Both the position numbers and the translations under genes were made by a program. This document shows positions 43,787-52,746 of a stretch of DNA of 64,000 nucleotides, piece after piece. The DNA comes from Paraburkholderia oxyphila NBRC 105797 (GTDB lineage Bacteria > Pseudomonadota > Gammaproteobacteria > Burkholderiales > Burkholderiaceae). The notes beneath the pieces were generated by a model. It was not told the DNA's origin, made no database searches, and saw only the letters and a list, made by a program, of their open reading frames with translations. The stretch covers positions 62,001-126,000 of the forward strand of contig NZ_BAYD01000018.1 in the NCBI RefSeq assembly GCF_000685075.1, given 5' to 3'. The number at the start of each line of letters is the position of its first letter. Positions within the stretch are counted from its first letter, which is position 1.

Positions 43787-44415
43787 ATGCTACTGGAAAC
43801 GTTTCAGGTACGAAATCCTTTGCCGGCCATGCCGCCGCCACTCGCGGCACAAGAACTCGTTTTGCGGCACCTCAGCAGTTCATCCGAAATCCGCGCAGTG
43901 CAACGTCTGCGGCAAGAAATTGATCTTGCGGTCCATGCGAGACTGAATCCGCATTTCTACACTGACGAAAAAAAAGAGACGACATCGGAATTTCCGTCGC
44001 GTTCGAACTGGACAGCCAGCTGATCGGTACAATGCGTTTCGTGCCGATGACGCATGAGCTGACGCTAACGGAAACGCTGCAGAAAGGCGTGGAAATCAAT
44101 CCTTCGCTGCTGGAAGACAGCTGGGAAGTGGGACGCCTCGTAGTTGACCCTGCGTTCAGACATGGCCAGGACCTGCTAAAGAAATGCCTGGTACTGGCGC
44201 TGTGCTTCGTCTGCGAAAACTCCAACGTCAAGCATTTCCATGCATCCTGCTCGCATGTGCTGAGCCGGCTCTACCGCCGGTTCGGGTTTTCAGCACTCGC
44301 CACGGATGTGCCGTTGGCCGGAGCCGACAAGACCTATACACTGATCCACGGTGCGGTTCCCGACGTATCGCGAGCCCTGATGGGCAGCGATGCCGCCAGA
44401 CCTTCGATTGTTTGA
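43787..44415 (+). CDS. FeeM/LuxI-like N-acyltransferase, frame interrupted at an A8 run
   Basis: Two adjacent frames together encode about 209 residues of a GNAT-superfamily N-acyl amino acid synthase-like protein. Frame 1 (43787 to the A run) gives ELVLRHLSSSSEIRAVQRLR, then a short tail ending FYTDEKK. Frame 2 continues DDIGISVAFELDSQLIGTMR, the LuxI/FeeM-like SWEVGRLVVDPAFRHGQDLL and FHASCSHVLSRLYRRFGF. The join is at GAAAAAAAAGAG (about 43967-43978), which contains the slippery heptamer A AAA AAA in frame; a -1 shift or one added A restores the reading. AAGGGGA precedes the ATG. It could be a real frameshifted gene, a site of slippage, or a sequencing error. The likely product is an acylated amino compound. 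Confidence 0.75.
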
Positions 44416-44452
44416 TAACGCCGCTGACAAATCATAATCAAGGAAGAACGCG

Positions 44453-45109
44453 ATGCAAAACGAATTCATTCACTCCCTGCGGGAAACGGTCAATCAGCAC
44501 TGGGCACAGATCAAGCGCGGCCAGTTCTGGCATCACGTGATGAACAGGCCAGTATCCAGGGAGTTCTATCGCGATTTGATGATCGAGATCCATCATTACA
44601 CGAAGCACAATTCGATGAACCAGGCCGCCACGGCATTCGTAAGCGCGCCGGAGGGGCTGCTGAAATTTGCGTATCAGCACGCAGCAGAAGAGCTCGGACA
44701 TGAGCGCATGGCCACCCACGACCTCGAAAGCATTGGCCTGCTTGACAGGGAAGCGCTAGGACGCGCGCCACTTCCGGCGACAGAGGCGTTGATCGGCTAT
44801 TTGTATTTCGTGGCGCTGAAGTACGGTCCCGTTGCACGTCTTGGCTATAGCTTCTGGGCGGAAAGCGTGTACGAGCATATCGGGGATGCGCTCGGCAAGA
44901 TTCGCAGCGACCTTTCGCTTACCGACAGGAATATGTCGTTCTTTGTTGCCCACTCAACGATCGACAAGAAGCACATCGTGCAGGTGGAAGAGTGTATCGA
45001 TCGATATGCAAAGACGCCTGCCGACCAGGCGCTGGTTCGATCGACGGCTGAGACGACGCTGTTCCTGACCGGACAGATGCTGGAACAGGTCGCGCAGCGA
45101 CACGCATAG
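44453..45109 (+). CDS. Heme-oxygenase-like diiron (HDO-type) redox protein
   Basis: A 218-residue all-helical protein of the iron-containing redox enzyme/TenA-PqqC-like superfamily. Probable metal ligands are visible: Glu45 and His52 in EIHHYTKH (E-x6-H), Glu80 and His83 in EELGH, and His167, Asp171 and His174 in HSTIDKKH. This pattern suits a heme-oxygenase-like diiron oxygenase. AAGGAAG precedes the ATG. It lies 37 bp after the acyltransferase and 100 bp before the kinase, so all three are probably one unit. It may oxidise or decarboxylate the acyltransferase product. Confidence 0.85.
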   Translation: MQNEFIHSLRETVNQHWAQIKRGQFWHHVMNRPVSREFYRDLMIEIHHYTKHNSMNQAATAFVSAPEGLLKFAYQHAAEELGHERMATHDLESIGLLDREALGRAPLPATEALIGYLYFVALKYGPVARLGYSFWAESVYEHIGDALGKIRSDLSLTDRNMSFFVAHSTIDKKHIVQVEECIDRYAKTPADQALVRSTAETTLFLTGQMLEQVAQRHA

Positions 45110-45209
45110 CATCACGGGGGAGCGACTTCCGGACGGGGCGCCTCCCCCGATTCACATTGATCCCAGGCCCACGAGACAGCTTCCCGGCCATCGATCCGGG
45201 TGCGCGCCC

Positions 45210-47711
45210 ATGAAATATCTACGCAAGCTCTTTGCCTGTTACGAAGATTACTGCCGCTCCAGGAAAGGAATTCTCAGATATGCGGGCTTCGTGGGCGCCG
45301 TTGGATACCCGCTCTTCTATCTGATCTATACGCGCGTTCTTCCGCAACCGTACGAGAGTCTGACCGTCAGGCTGATTGCATCGGCTGCGTGTGCGGCGAT
45401 GGCGCTGCCCGAGTACTGGCCCGCCCGGCTGAGGAAATACCACATCGCATGGTCGTACGCGGCGGTGCTCTACTGCTTGCCGTTCTTCCATGTGTACATG
45501 TCACTGAAGAATCACGGCGATCTTGTCTTCATCGCCGATAGCTTCATGGCGGTGTTCTTTCTCGTACTGCTAACGGACTGGCGCAACACGGTCGCCATGC
45601 TGTGTCTCGGGACGGGCCTCGGCGTGGCACTCTACGTCGCGACCACGCCTGATCCGCATTTGCCGGTGGATTATGTCGCGCGCTTGCCCACGTTCATTCT
45701 CGTGGTAGTCGGCGGAAGTCTGTTCAAGTTTTCGGAACGACAACTGCAGGATGCCAAGCTGCGTGTCGCGACCGCCCTGGCAGGGTCGATTGCCCACGAA
45801 ATGCGTACGCCGCTGAGCCGTATCCAGTACAGCCTCGATATGGCAAGCCGGGCGCTACCCGAGCCCACGACGGCCCCCAGCATGCAGCCCATGGCGCGCA
45901 AGCAGATTAACGACCTGTACGCTTATCTGTCACAGGGCCAACTCGCCGTTGAGCGTGGCCTGCAGGTCATTGCGATGACGCTCGATGAGGTGAACGCCAA
46001 AGCCATCGATACCAACCGGTTTGCGCTCATTCGCGCATCGGATGCCGTTCAAAAAGCGCTGGCCGAATACGCGTACGAAACGGAAGAAGAGCGCGAGATC
46101 GTGTCGCTCTCGGTCATCGACGATTTCACCTTCCGCGGCGAAGAGACGCTTTTTATCTTCGTCCTGTTCAACCTCTTCAAGAACGCCCTCTATTACCACC
46201 GGCTTTATCCCGAGATGAAGCTCGTCGTGACCGTGGATCAGCACCAGGTCTTCGTGACCGATACCGGCCCTGGCATACCGGAATCCGTGTTGCCGCGCCT
46301 GTTCGAATCGTTCCAGACATCGGGCAAGGTCGGTGGCACGGGCCTGGGTCTCGCTTATTGCAAACGGGTCATGTTCGCGTTCAATGGCGATATTGTCTGC
46401 GACTCGGTCGAAGGGAAAGGCACCCGGTTTACCCTGCGGTTTCCGCGCGCGGCACAGGCCGTCAAGGACGAGCCGGGCCGAGCCCTTGCGCGAGGCTCGC
46501 TCGCGGTGCTTGCGGGCAAGCGGATTCTGATCGTCGACGACGACGCCATGCAGCGCGATACGATGCGCATGCAGCTGACCGGTCTCGGCATGGAGATCGA
46601 CGAGGCCAACAACGGCCAAAGCGCGATTGACCGTATGCGGCAGGCGCGCTACGACCTCGTGGTGATGGACTTGCGCATGCCCGTGCTCGACGGCTATGCC
46701 GCCACGGCGCTGCTGCGCAGCGGGGCGGTTCCCGGGCACCAGTCGGTGCCGGTCCTCGCCTGCACCAGCGAGCCACCACACCTCGTGCGCATGAAGATCG
46801 AGAGAGCGGGCATGTCGGGCATGATCTCCAAGCCGTGCAAACACGCCGAGCTTGTGCGGGCGTTGCAATCGTGCCTCGACCGGCCGGCTGCCGATGGCGC
46901 CGTGCTGGCAGGCAAGACGGCCATCCTCGCCGACGACGACGAATACGGCCGGCGCATCGCACGCGGCTGGCTGGAAAAATACGGCATGCGGGTCATCGAG
47001 GCGAACCATGGGCAGGCCGTGCTCGACATGATTGCCGACGGGCAGCGATGCGATGTCATATTGCTCGATCTGAACATGCCCGGGCTCGGCGGCTTCGAAA
47101 CGACCCAGGCGATCCGTGCTTGTTCAGGGGATCTCGGCACGATACCGGTCATTGCATTGACCGGGTACTCGGATGCCGTCACCGTGGAATCGGCGTTGAA
47201 CGCAGGAATGAACGATGTGATGACCAAGCCGGTCCGCGGCTCGATTCTGTTCGAGAAGCTGATCCAGCACCTGGGTTCTGGCGTGACGGACCTGCAGTCG
47301 CCGGTATCGACCTCGGCTGCTGCGGACAAGGCCGGGGCCGGGGACCACGGCCCCGTCATTCGCGCCGAAACCTTCCTCGATCCAGAACGCCTTCAGGAAT
47401 TGAAAAGCGATGGTTTGCTCATGGAGTTGCTGGGCGACTACCTTCTGACGCTCGACGCCCTGCTCGACCGGATTGACGCAAGCGTTGTCTCGAACAACCT
47501 GGGCGACGCGCACGAAGCGCTGCATTCGCTGCTCGGCGTTAGCGCCAATATCGGGGGCGCGGCGCTACACCGGCTGGTCAGGCGCTTCTACGTGCCGGTG
47601 GCCGACGAACGCCGCTGGCCAGCGGAAGAAAACTGGCTGGGCGAGCTCAGGGACGTCATGGTGCAGACCGTTCAGATGCTGGAGCGGGAATGCCCGGCTT
47701 TAAGGTCTTGA
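45210..47711 (+). CDS. CqsS-like hybrid sensor histidine kinase with two receivers and Hpt
   Basis: An 833-residue membrane kinase. Residues about 20-172 hold six helices and resemble the CqsS/LqsS sensor (YAGFVGAVGYPLFYLIYTRVL, YCLPFFHVYMSLKNHGDL). HisKA: AGSIAHEMRTPLSRIQ with His196. HATPase: N box NLFKNALYYH, DTGPGI and GGTGLGL. Receiver 1 has Asp487 in VVMDLRMP, receiver 2 has Asp620 in ILLDLNMP, and a C-terminal Hpt-like domain has His772 in ALHSLLGVSANIGG. All phosphorelay residues appear intact. The ATG has a weak ribosome binding site. CqsS-type kinases sense small lipophilic alpha-hydroxyketones; the gene next to it here is not a CqsA, so a different ligand is likely. Confidence 0.92.
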   Translation: MKYLRKLFACYEDYCRSRKGILRYAGFVGAVGYPLFYLIYTRVLPQPYESLTVRLIASAACAAMALPEYWPARLRKYHIAWSYAAVLYCLPFFHVYMSLKNHGDLVFIADSFMAVFFLVLLTDWRNTVAMLCLGTGLGVALYVATTPDPHLPVDYVARLPTFILVVVGGSLFKFSERQLQDAKLRVATALAGSIAHEMRTPLSRIQYSLDMASRALPEPTTAPSMQPMARKQINDLYAYLSQGQLAVERGLQVIAMTLDEVNAKAIDTNRFALIRASDAVQKALAEYAYETEEEREIVSLSVIDDFTFRGEETLFIFVLFNLFKNALYYHRLYPEMKLVVTVDQHQVFVTDTGPGIPESVLPRLFESFQTSGKVGGTGLGLAYCKRVMFAFNGDIVCDSVEGKGTRFTLRFPRAAQAVKDEPGRALARGSLAVLAGKRILIVDDDAMQRDTMRMQLTGLGMEIDEANNGQSAIDRMRQARYDLVVMDLRMPVLDGYAATALLRSGAVPGHQSVPVLACTSEPPHLVRMKIERAGMSGMISKPCKHAELVRALQSCLDRPAADGAVLAGKTAILADDDEYGRRIARGWLEKYGMRVIEANHGQAVLDMIADGQRCDVILLDLNMPGLGGFETTQAIRACSGDLGTIPVIALTGYSDAVTVESALNAGMNDVMTKPVRGSILFEKLIQHLGSGVTDLQSPVSTSAAADKAGAGDHGPVIRAETFLDPERLQELKSDGLLMELLGDYLLTLDALLDRIDASVVSNNLGDAHEALHSLLGVSANIGGAALHRLVRRFYVPVADERRWPAEENWLGELRDVMVQTVQMLERECPALRS

Positions 47712-47744
47712 CCGAATCCCCGAATCCCCGAATCCCCGAATCCC
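47712..47744. repeat. 8 bp tandem repeat
   Basis: The unit GAATCCCC is repeated three times and then once more without its last base, beginning 2 bp after the kinase stop codon. It may vary in copy number between strains. Confidence 0.9.
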
Positions 47745-47818
47745 AATACGCGCGCGCGCAGTCTCTCGTGAATAGCCGCTGACCGCGCGCGAGCCCGGCG
47801 CGGCAGTTTCGGCGTGCA

Positions 47819-50092
47819 TCAGGCCGGGCGCAGCGTATCGCCGAGCGGCAGCGCGCGAATGGTGGCGCCGGTAGCGGCCGCAAGCGCATTCGCGACCGCG
47901 GGCGCGGCCGGCGGCACACCCGGTTCGCCGATGCCGGTGGGCGCCTCTTTCGACGGCACGATATGCACTTCGACCACCGGCATGCCATTCATGCGCAGCA
48001 CGGGGTAGTCGTTGAAATTGCCCTGCGTGACGTGCCCCTTGTCGAACGTGATGCCGGCCCGCAGGAACGTGAGACCGAAGCCAATCCCGCCTTCCACCTG
48101 CGCGGCGACGATATCCGGATTGACCACCGTCCCGCAATCGACCGCGCAGACGATGCGGTCGACCGTGAACGAGCCGTCCTGCTGCACCGTCACTTCGGCC
48201 ACCTGCGCGACATAGGTCCCGAACGCGAACTGCAGCGCGATGCCCCGGCCGCGCCGCGTGCCTTGCGGCCCGGCCGCGAGCGGCGTGGACCAGCCCGCCT
48301 TTTGCGCCGCGAGGTCGAGCACGCCGCGATACCGCGGCTTGGCCGCCAGCAGCGCATGACGAAATGCATAGGGATCCTTACCGGCCGCACGCGCCGCTTC
48401 GTCCATCATGGTTTCGCCGACGAAGGCGGCATGGGTGTGGCCAACCGAGCGCAGCCACTGCGTCTGGACTGGCAGCTTCGGCGCATGCTGCGTGACCTTG
48501 AAGTTCGGGATGTCATAGGGAATGTCGGCCGCGCCCTCGACGAGCACGGGATCGACCGAATCCGGCTTCGGCAACTGCATGAAGCTCTGCCCGACCACAT
48601 CGTGATGCCACGACACGAGGTTGCCGGCCTTGTCGACGGCGACCCGGACCTTGTGGACCGTGAGCGGCCGGTAGTAGCCCGCGCGCATGTCGTCTTCGCG
48701 CATCCACACGAGCTTGATGGGCGCGTCGATGCCCTGCGCGTGCGCCGCGCGCACGATGCGGCACGTCTCGCGCACATAGTCCGAGTGCGGATTCGCGCGG
48801 CGGCCGAAGCTGCCGCCCGCATAAAGCTGATGGATGGTGACCTGCTCGCGCTTCAGACCGAGTTCCTGCGCGGCCATCGCCTGGTCGCCCGTGTGCCACT
48901 GCTCGCCGTTCCAGATCTCGCAGCGGCCGCCCTGCAGACGCACGAGGCAATTGAGCGGCTCCATGGTCGCGTGCGAAAGATAGGGCTGCTCATAAACTGC
49001 TTCAAGATACTTGCCGCCATCGGGCGCCGCGCCAAGCACCGTGCCGCGGCTTTCCGCGACTACGCCAGGCTGGTCGGCGAGCGCGCGAAACTGCTTGTAG
49101 ATGTCATCGGAGCTCAGCGCGAAGGCATGGCTGTCGTCCCAAGCGATCTTCAGCGCGTCGCGCCCCTGGCGGGCCACCCAGGTGTTGTGCGCGAGCACGG
49201 CCACACCGCCCTGCACTTCGCCATCGCCGGGCACCTCGACCACCGCGACCACGCCCTTGATCGCCTTCGCCTGGCTCGCGTCCACGTGCTGGACCTTGCC
49301 GCCCAGCCGCGGGGGATGCGCAATGACGGCCACCAGCATGCCCGGTACTTTGATGTCCTGCGTATAGATCGCCGAGCCGTTCACCTTCTCCGGGACATCG
49401 ACGCGGCGGGTCGTGGGACTGCCGATCAGCTTGAATTCGCCGGGCTGCTTGAGCACCACGCTCGCCGGCACGCTCTCGCGCGCGGCGGAGGCAACGAACT
49501 GCCCGTAATCCGCTCGGCGTCCCGATGCGGCGTGCACGATCGTGCCGTTTTCGACATGGAGCGTGGCGGCGTCCACCTTCCACGCCTTCGCGGCGGCGGC
49601 CACCAGCATCATGCGCGCGGCCGCCGCGGCCTCGCGCATCTGCTTCCAGGCGCCCGCCATCGCCGTGCTGCCGCCGGTGGCCTGCAGCGTCCAGCCAAAC
49701 GAAGCGAACATGGGGTTCGCGTACTTCTTGACGTCGGCCGGCGCAGGCACGACCGTCACTTTGTCGAGCGGCACGTCGAGCTCGTCGGCGGCCAGTGTCG
49801 CCAGGCCCGTGAAGGTGCCCTGGCCCATCTCCAGATACTCGGAGACCACCGTGACCATGCCGTGCGCATCCACGCGGATGAACGCATTGGGCTCGAACGG
49901 CAGTTTCGCGGGATCGAGCGACGCCGCCACCGCGAGCCCGCCGCGGAACCCGACGGCAAGCGTCAGCGCCGACATGCCCGCAAGGAACTGGCGCCGCGTG
50001 AGCGTCGCGCGCGCGCCATCGCCGAGGATTTGTGCGGTTGATTGAGCGGCCCCGCCTTGTGCCGCGCCTTTGCCACGGATAGCGTCACGCAT
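47819..50092 (-). CDS. Molybdenum hydroxylase large subunit, isoquinoline 1-oxidoreductase beta type
   Basis: A 757-residue molybdopterin cytosine dinucleotide-binding subunit. A twin-arginine signal TRRQFLAGMSALTLAVGF shows export with the partner subunit. Conserved regions include EYLEMGQGTFTGLATLAADEL, YAGGSFGRRANPHSDY, the active-site region VGHTHAAFVGETMMDEAA and TGIGEPGVPPAAPAVANAL, whose Glu matches the catalytic glutamate. The ATG overlaps the small subunit gene by 8 bp. No cytochrome or maturation chaperone is adjacent. The physiological substrate (N-heterocycle or aldehyde) is unknown. Confidence 0.92.
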   Translation of the reverse strand: MRDAIRGKGAAQGGAAQSTAQILGDGARATLTRRQFLAGMSALTLAVGFRGGLAVAASLDPAKLPFEPNAFIRVDAHGMVTVVSEYLEMGQGTFTGLATLAADELDVPLDKVTVVPAPADVKKYANPMFASFGWTLQATGGSTAMAGAWKQMREAAAAARMMLVAAAAKAWKVDAATLHVENGTIVHAASGRRADYGQFVASAARESVPASVVLKQPGEFKLIGSPTTRRVDVPEKVNGSAIYTQDIKVPGMLVAVIAHPPRLGGKVQHVDASQAKAIKGVVAVVEVPGDGEVQGGVAVLAHNTWVARQGRDALKIAWDDSHAFALSSDDIYKQFRALADQPGVVAESRGTVLGAAPDGGKYLEAVYEQPYLSHATMEPLNCLVRLQGGRCEIWNGEQWHTGDQAMAAQELGLKREQVTIHQLYAGGSFGRRANPHSDYVRETCRIVRAAHAQGIDAPIKLVWMREDDMRAGYYRPLTVHKVRVAVDKAGNLVSWHHDVVGQSFMQLPKPDSVDPVLVEGAADIPYDIPNFKVTQHAPKLPVQTQWLRSVGHTHAAFVGETMMDEAARAAGKDPYAFRHALLAAKPRYRGVLDLAAQKAGWSTPLAAGPQGTRRGRGIALQFAFGTYVAQVAEVTVQQDGSFTVDRIVCAVDCGTVVNPDIVAAQVEGGIGFGLTFLRAGITFDKGHVTQGNFNDYPVLRMNGMPVVEVHIVPSKEAPTGIGEPGVPPAAPAVANALAAATGATIRALPLGDTLRPA

Positions 50093-50549
50093 GCTTGAGC
50101 GCCTCCGATGCGTAATGGATCGCCGCGCGAATCCGCTGATAGGTCGCACAGCGGCAGATGTTGCCGCTCATCGCGTCGTTGATGTCGGCGTCGGTGGGAC
50201 TGGGCTTTGTCGCGAGCAGCGCCACCGCCGACATCACCTGCCCCGACTGGCAGTAGCCGCATTGCGGCGCCTGCGCCTCGATCCACGCGGCCTGCACGGC
50301 GGCCCCCACCTTCTGCTCGTGGATGGCCTCGATCGTCGTCACGCTGCGCCCTTGCAGCGAACCGACCGGGGTCACGCACGCGCGCGTGGGCTCGCCATCG
50401 AGATGCACCGTGCATGCGCCGCACAGCGCCATGCCGCAACCGAACTTCGTGCCCGTGAGCCCAAGCTCGTCGCGCAGATACCAGAGCAAGGGCATCTCGG
50501 GATCACCATCGAATTGATGGCGCTGACCATTCACCACAATCTGTACCAT
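50085..50549 (-). CDS. Molybdenum hydroxylase [2Fe-2S] subunit, isoquinoline 1-oxidoreductase alpha type
   Basis: A 154-residue iron-sulfur subunit. The plant-type cluster motif is KFGCGMALCGACTVHLDG and the second cluster motif is CGYCQSGQVMSAV with NICRCATYQRIRAAI. It passes electrons from the molybdenum subunit. No own signal is visible; it would be carried out with the Tat-signal large subunit. First gene of the two-gene operon. Confidence 0.93.
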   Translation of the reverse strand: MVQIVVNGQRHQFDGDPEMPLLWYLRDELGLTGTKFGCGMALCGACTVHLDGEPTRACVTPVGSLQGRSVTTIEAIHEQKVGAAVQAAWIEAQAPQCGYCQSGQVMSAVALLATKPSPTDADINDAMSGNICRCATYQRIRAAIHYASEALKHA

Positions 50550-50999
50550 GTCGTTCGGCCTTTTCTGTGCTGTGAGGGTGGCGACGTCCGGCTCGGGCGG
50601 ACGAGCATTAATTGAACGAGTCTATGCAAGGCGAGTACAACAGGCCATACCGAAAAATCCGCTTCTTTTGCCTGATCGTCCTGAACACGCGTGCGAAATA
50701 AATGAATATGCATATGTTCTGCACGACTCCATGCGCGTGAAGCGCATGCCAATCTCCCTATATATTCCCGCTGTTATGTTCATCATGCAATTTTCGCATG
50801 GCGCTATGTGTAATCAGCATTGGACGCACCAGGGCAAGTCGCACGAGTATCCGCCTTCGGCATTTGTAGCCACCTGGCCGCACGCGGCCTTTCAATGCGC
50901 ATACATGCATTGAAGGCGTGGCGAAAATGCGTGTGACGAGAACAAGGATCGGACGCAAGTCGCAGCGATACCTTGCGAGTCTGGAGATAAGGAGACGAT
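50550..50999. other. Divergent intergenic region with hairpins
   Basis: 450 bp between the molybdenum hydroxylase operon and the permease. It is A+T-richer in the middle (CTATATATTCCCGC). Inverted repeats: CATGCGC-N5-GCGCATG (50730-50748) and TTCAATGC-N8-GCATTGAA (50891-50914). No gene is supported. Confidence 0.5.
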
Positions 51000-52601
51000 G
51001 TGAGTAGTTCAGTTAAACGACATATCGGCCCGTTCGCGCTGATGTTCACCGGCCTCGGGTCGATCATCGGTTCGGGCTGGCTGTTCGGCGCGTGGAAGGC
51101 TGCCAAGATCGCCGGTCCCGCCGCCATCTGCGCATGGATCATCGGCGCCGTGGTCATTCTCGCCATTGCGCTCACCTATGCCGAACTCGGCGCGATGTTC
51201 CCCGAATCGGGTGGCATGGTCCGCTATGCGCGCTACTCGCACGGCGCACTCGTTGGTTTCATCAGCGCCTGGGCGAACTGGATCGCCATCGTCTCGGTGA
51301 TCCCCATCGAAGCCGAAGCCTCGATCCAGTACATGAGCACCTGGCCCTACCCCTGGGCGCACGCGCTGTTCGTGAATGGCGAGCTCACTTCATCGGGATT
51401 GTTCCTCTCCGCGCTGCTCGTGATCATCTACTTCATGCTCAACTACTGGGGTGTGAAGCTGTTCGCGCGCGCCAATAGTGTCATCACGATCTTCAAGTTC
51501 ATCATCCCCGGTCTCACGATTGCCGGTCTGATGGCTGCCGGTTTCCATCACGAGAACTTCGGCCAGTCGACCGACTTCGCACCCTATGGCTGGTCGGCGG
51601 TCTTCACGGCCGTGGCCACCAGCGGCATCGTGTTCGCGTTCAACGGCTTCCAGAGCCCGATCAACCTCGCCGGCGAAGCGCGTAATCCGTCGAAGAGCGT
51701 GCCGTTCGCGGTGATCGGCTCGATCCTCTGCGCGCTCGTGATCTACGTGCTGCTGCAAATCGCGTACATTGGCGCGGTCAGTCCCGCGGATGTCATGAAC
51801 GGCTGGAACAGCTTCAACTTCAAGTCGCCGTTCGCTGAACTCGCGATCGCGCTGAACCTGAACTGGCTGGCGATCCTGCTCTACGTGGACGCGTTCGTGA
51901 GCCCGAGCGGCACCGGCACGACCTACATGGCCACGACCTCGCGCATGATCTACGCGATGGAGCGCAACAACACGATGCCGAAGATGTTCGGCAACGTGCA
52001 CCCGTTCTACGGCGTGCCGCGCAACGCGATGTGGTTCAACCTGCTCGTCTCGTTCATCTTCATGTTCTTCTTCCGCGGCTGGAGCTCGCTCGCGGCCGTG
52101 ATCTCGGTGGCAACCGTGATCTCGTATCTCACCGGCCCGATCAGCCTCATGGCGCTCAAGCGCGCGGCAACCGATCTGGAGCGTCCGCTCACCGTGCCGT
52201 TCATGAAGGTCATCGCACCGTTCGCGTTCGTGTGCGCATCGATGATCCTGTACTGGGCGAAGTGGCCGCTGACCGGCGAGATCATTCTGCTGATGGTCGT
52301 CGCGCTGCCGGTGTACTTCTACTTCCAGGGCAAGGCGGGCTGGGCGGGCTGGGGCCGCGACCTGAAGGCCGCATGGTGGCTGTGCGCCTACCTGCCGGTG
52401 ATGGCGCTCATCTCGCTGATCGGCAGCAAGCAGTTCGGCGGCTATGACGTCATTCCCTACGGCTGGGACATGCTGGTGGTCGCGATCATCTCGCTCGGCT
52501 TCTACTACTGGGGCGTGAACTCGGGCTATCGTTCGCAGTACCTGGACGAACGCGAAAAGCTCGCCGAACTCGAAGCGCTGCCCTCCGTCTCCGAGGCCTG
52601 A
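51000..52601 (+). CDS. APC superfamily amino acid permease
   Basis: A 533-residue permease with 12 or more helices. The helix I motif GLGSIIGSGWLFGAWKAAK is typical of APC carriers. Later motifs are FNGFQSPINLAGEARNPSKS in helix VI and YVDAFVSPSGTGTTYMATTS. It resembles the aspartate-proton symporter YveA in size and motifs, though the substrate is not certain. The start is GTG after AAGGAGA; the ATG that overlaps it is out of frame. Confidence 0.9.
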   Translation: MSSSVKRHIGPFALMFTGLGSIIGSGWLFGAWKAAKIAGPAAICAWIIGAVVILAIALTYAELGAMFPESGGMVRYARYSHGALVGFISAWANWIAIVSVIPIEAEASIQYMSTWPYPWAHALFVNGELTSSGLFLSALLVIIYFMLNYWGVKLFARANSVITIFKFIIPGLTIAGLMAAGFHHENFGQSTDFAPYGWSAVFTAVATSGIVFAFNGFQSPINLAGEARNPSKSVPFAVIGSILCALVIYVLLQIAYIGAVSPADVMNGWNSFNFKSPFAELAIALNLNWLAILLYVDAFVSPSGTGTTYMATTSRMIYAMERNNTMPKMFGNVHPFYGVPRNAMWFNLLVSFIFMFFFRGWSSLAAVISVATVISYLTGPISLMALKRAATDLERPLTVPFMKVIAPFAFVCASMILYWAKWPLTGEIILLMVVALPVYFYFQGKAGWAGWGRDLKAAWWLCAYLPVMALISLIGSKQFGGYDVIPYGWDMLVVAIISLGFYYWGVNSGYRSQYLDEREKLAELEALPSVSEA

Positions 52602-52746
52602 TACGCCTCTTCAAACGGCCCATGCGCGGCGCGCGAAGCGCTCGCGCACTGGCCGCCCACCGTTGCCAGTCGTCGGCGCCGATGACGCTGCACGCGGCGC
52701 CGATTTCGGCCGAGGCAGCCAGTAAGCTGCCTGCCCGCGCATCGCC

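Noticed and set aside
43515..43946. Cys-rich frame that looked like a zinc-ribbon protein
   Set aside because: It overlaps the acyltransferase start in another frame, has no ribosome binding site, and the Cys spacing fits no known ribbon.
47712..47744. Possible CRISPR repeats
   Set aside because: The units are 8 bp and directly adjacent without spacers, so it is a simple tandem repeat.
47963..50041. 692-codon plus-strand frame opposite the molybdenum hydroxylase
   Set aside because: High-GC shadow frame; the minus strand has full molybdenum hydroxylase signatures.
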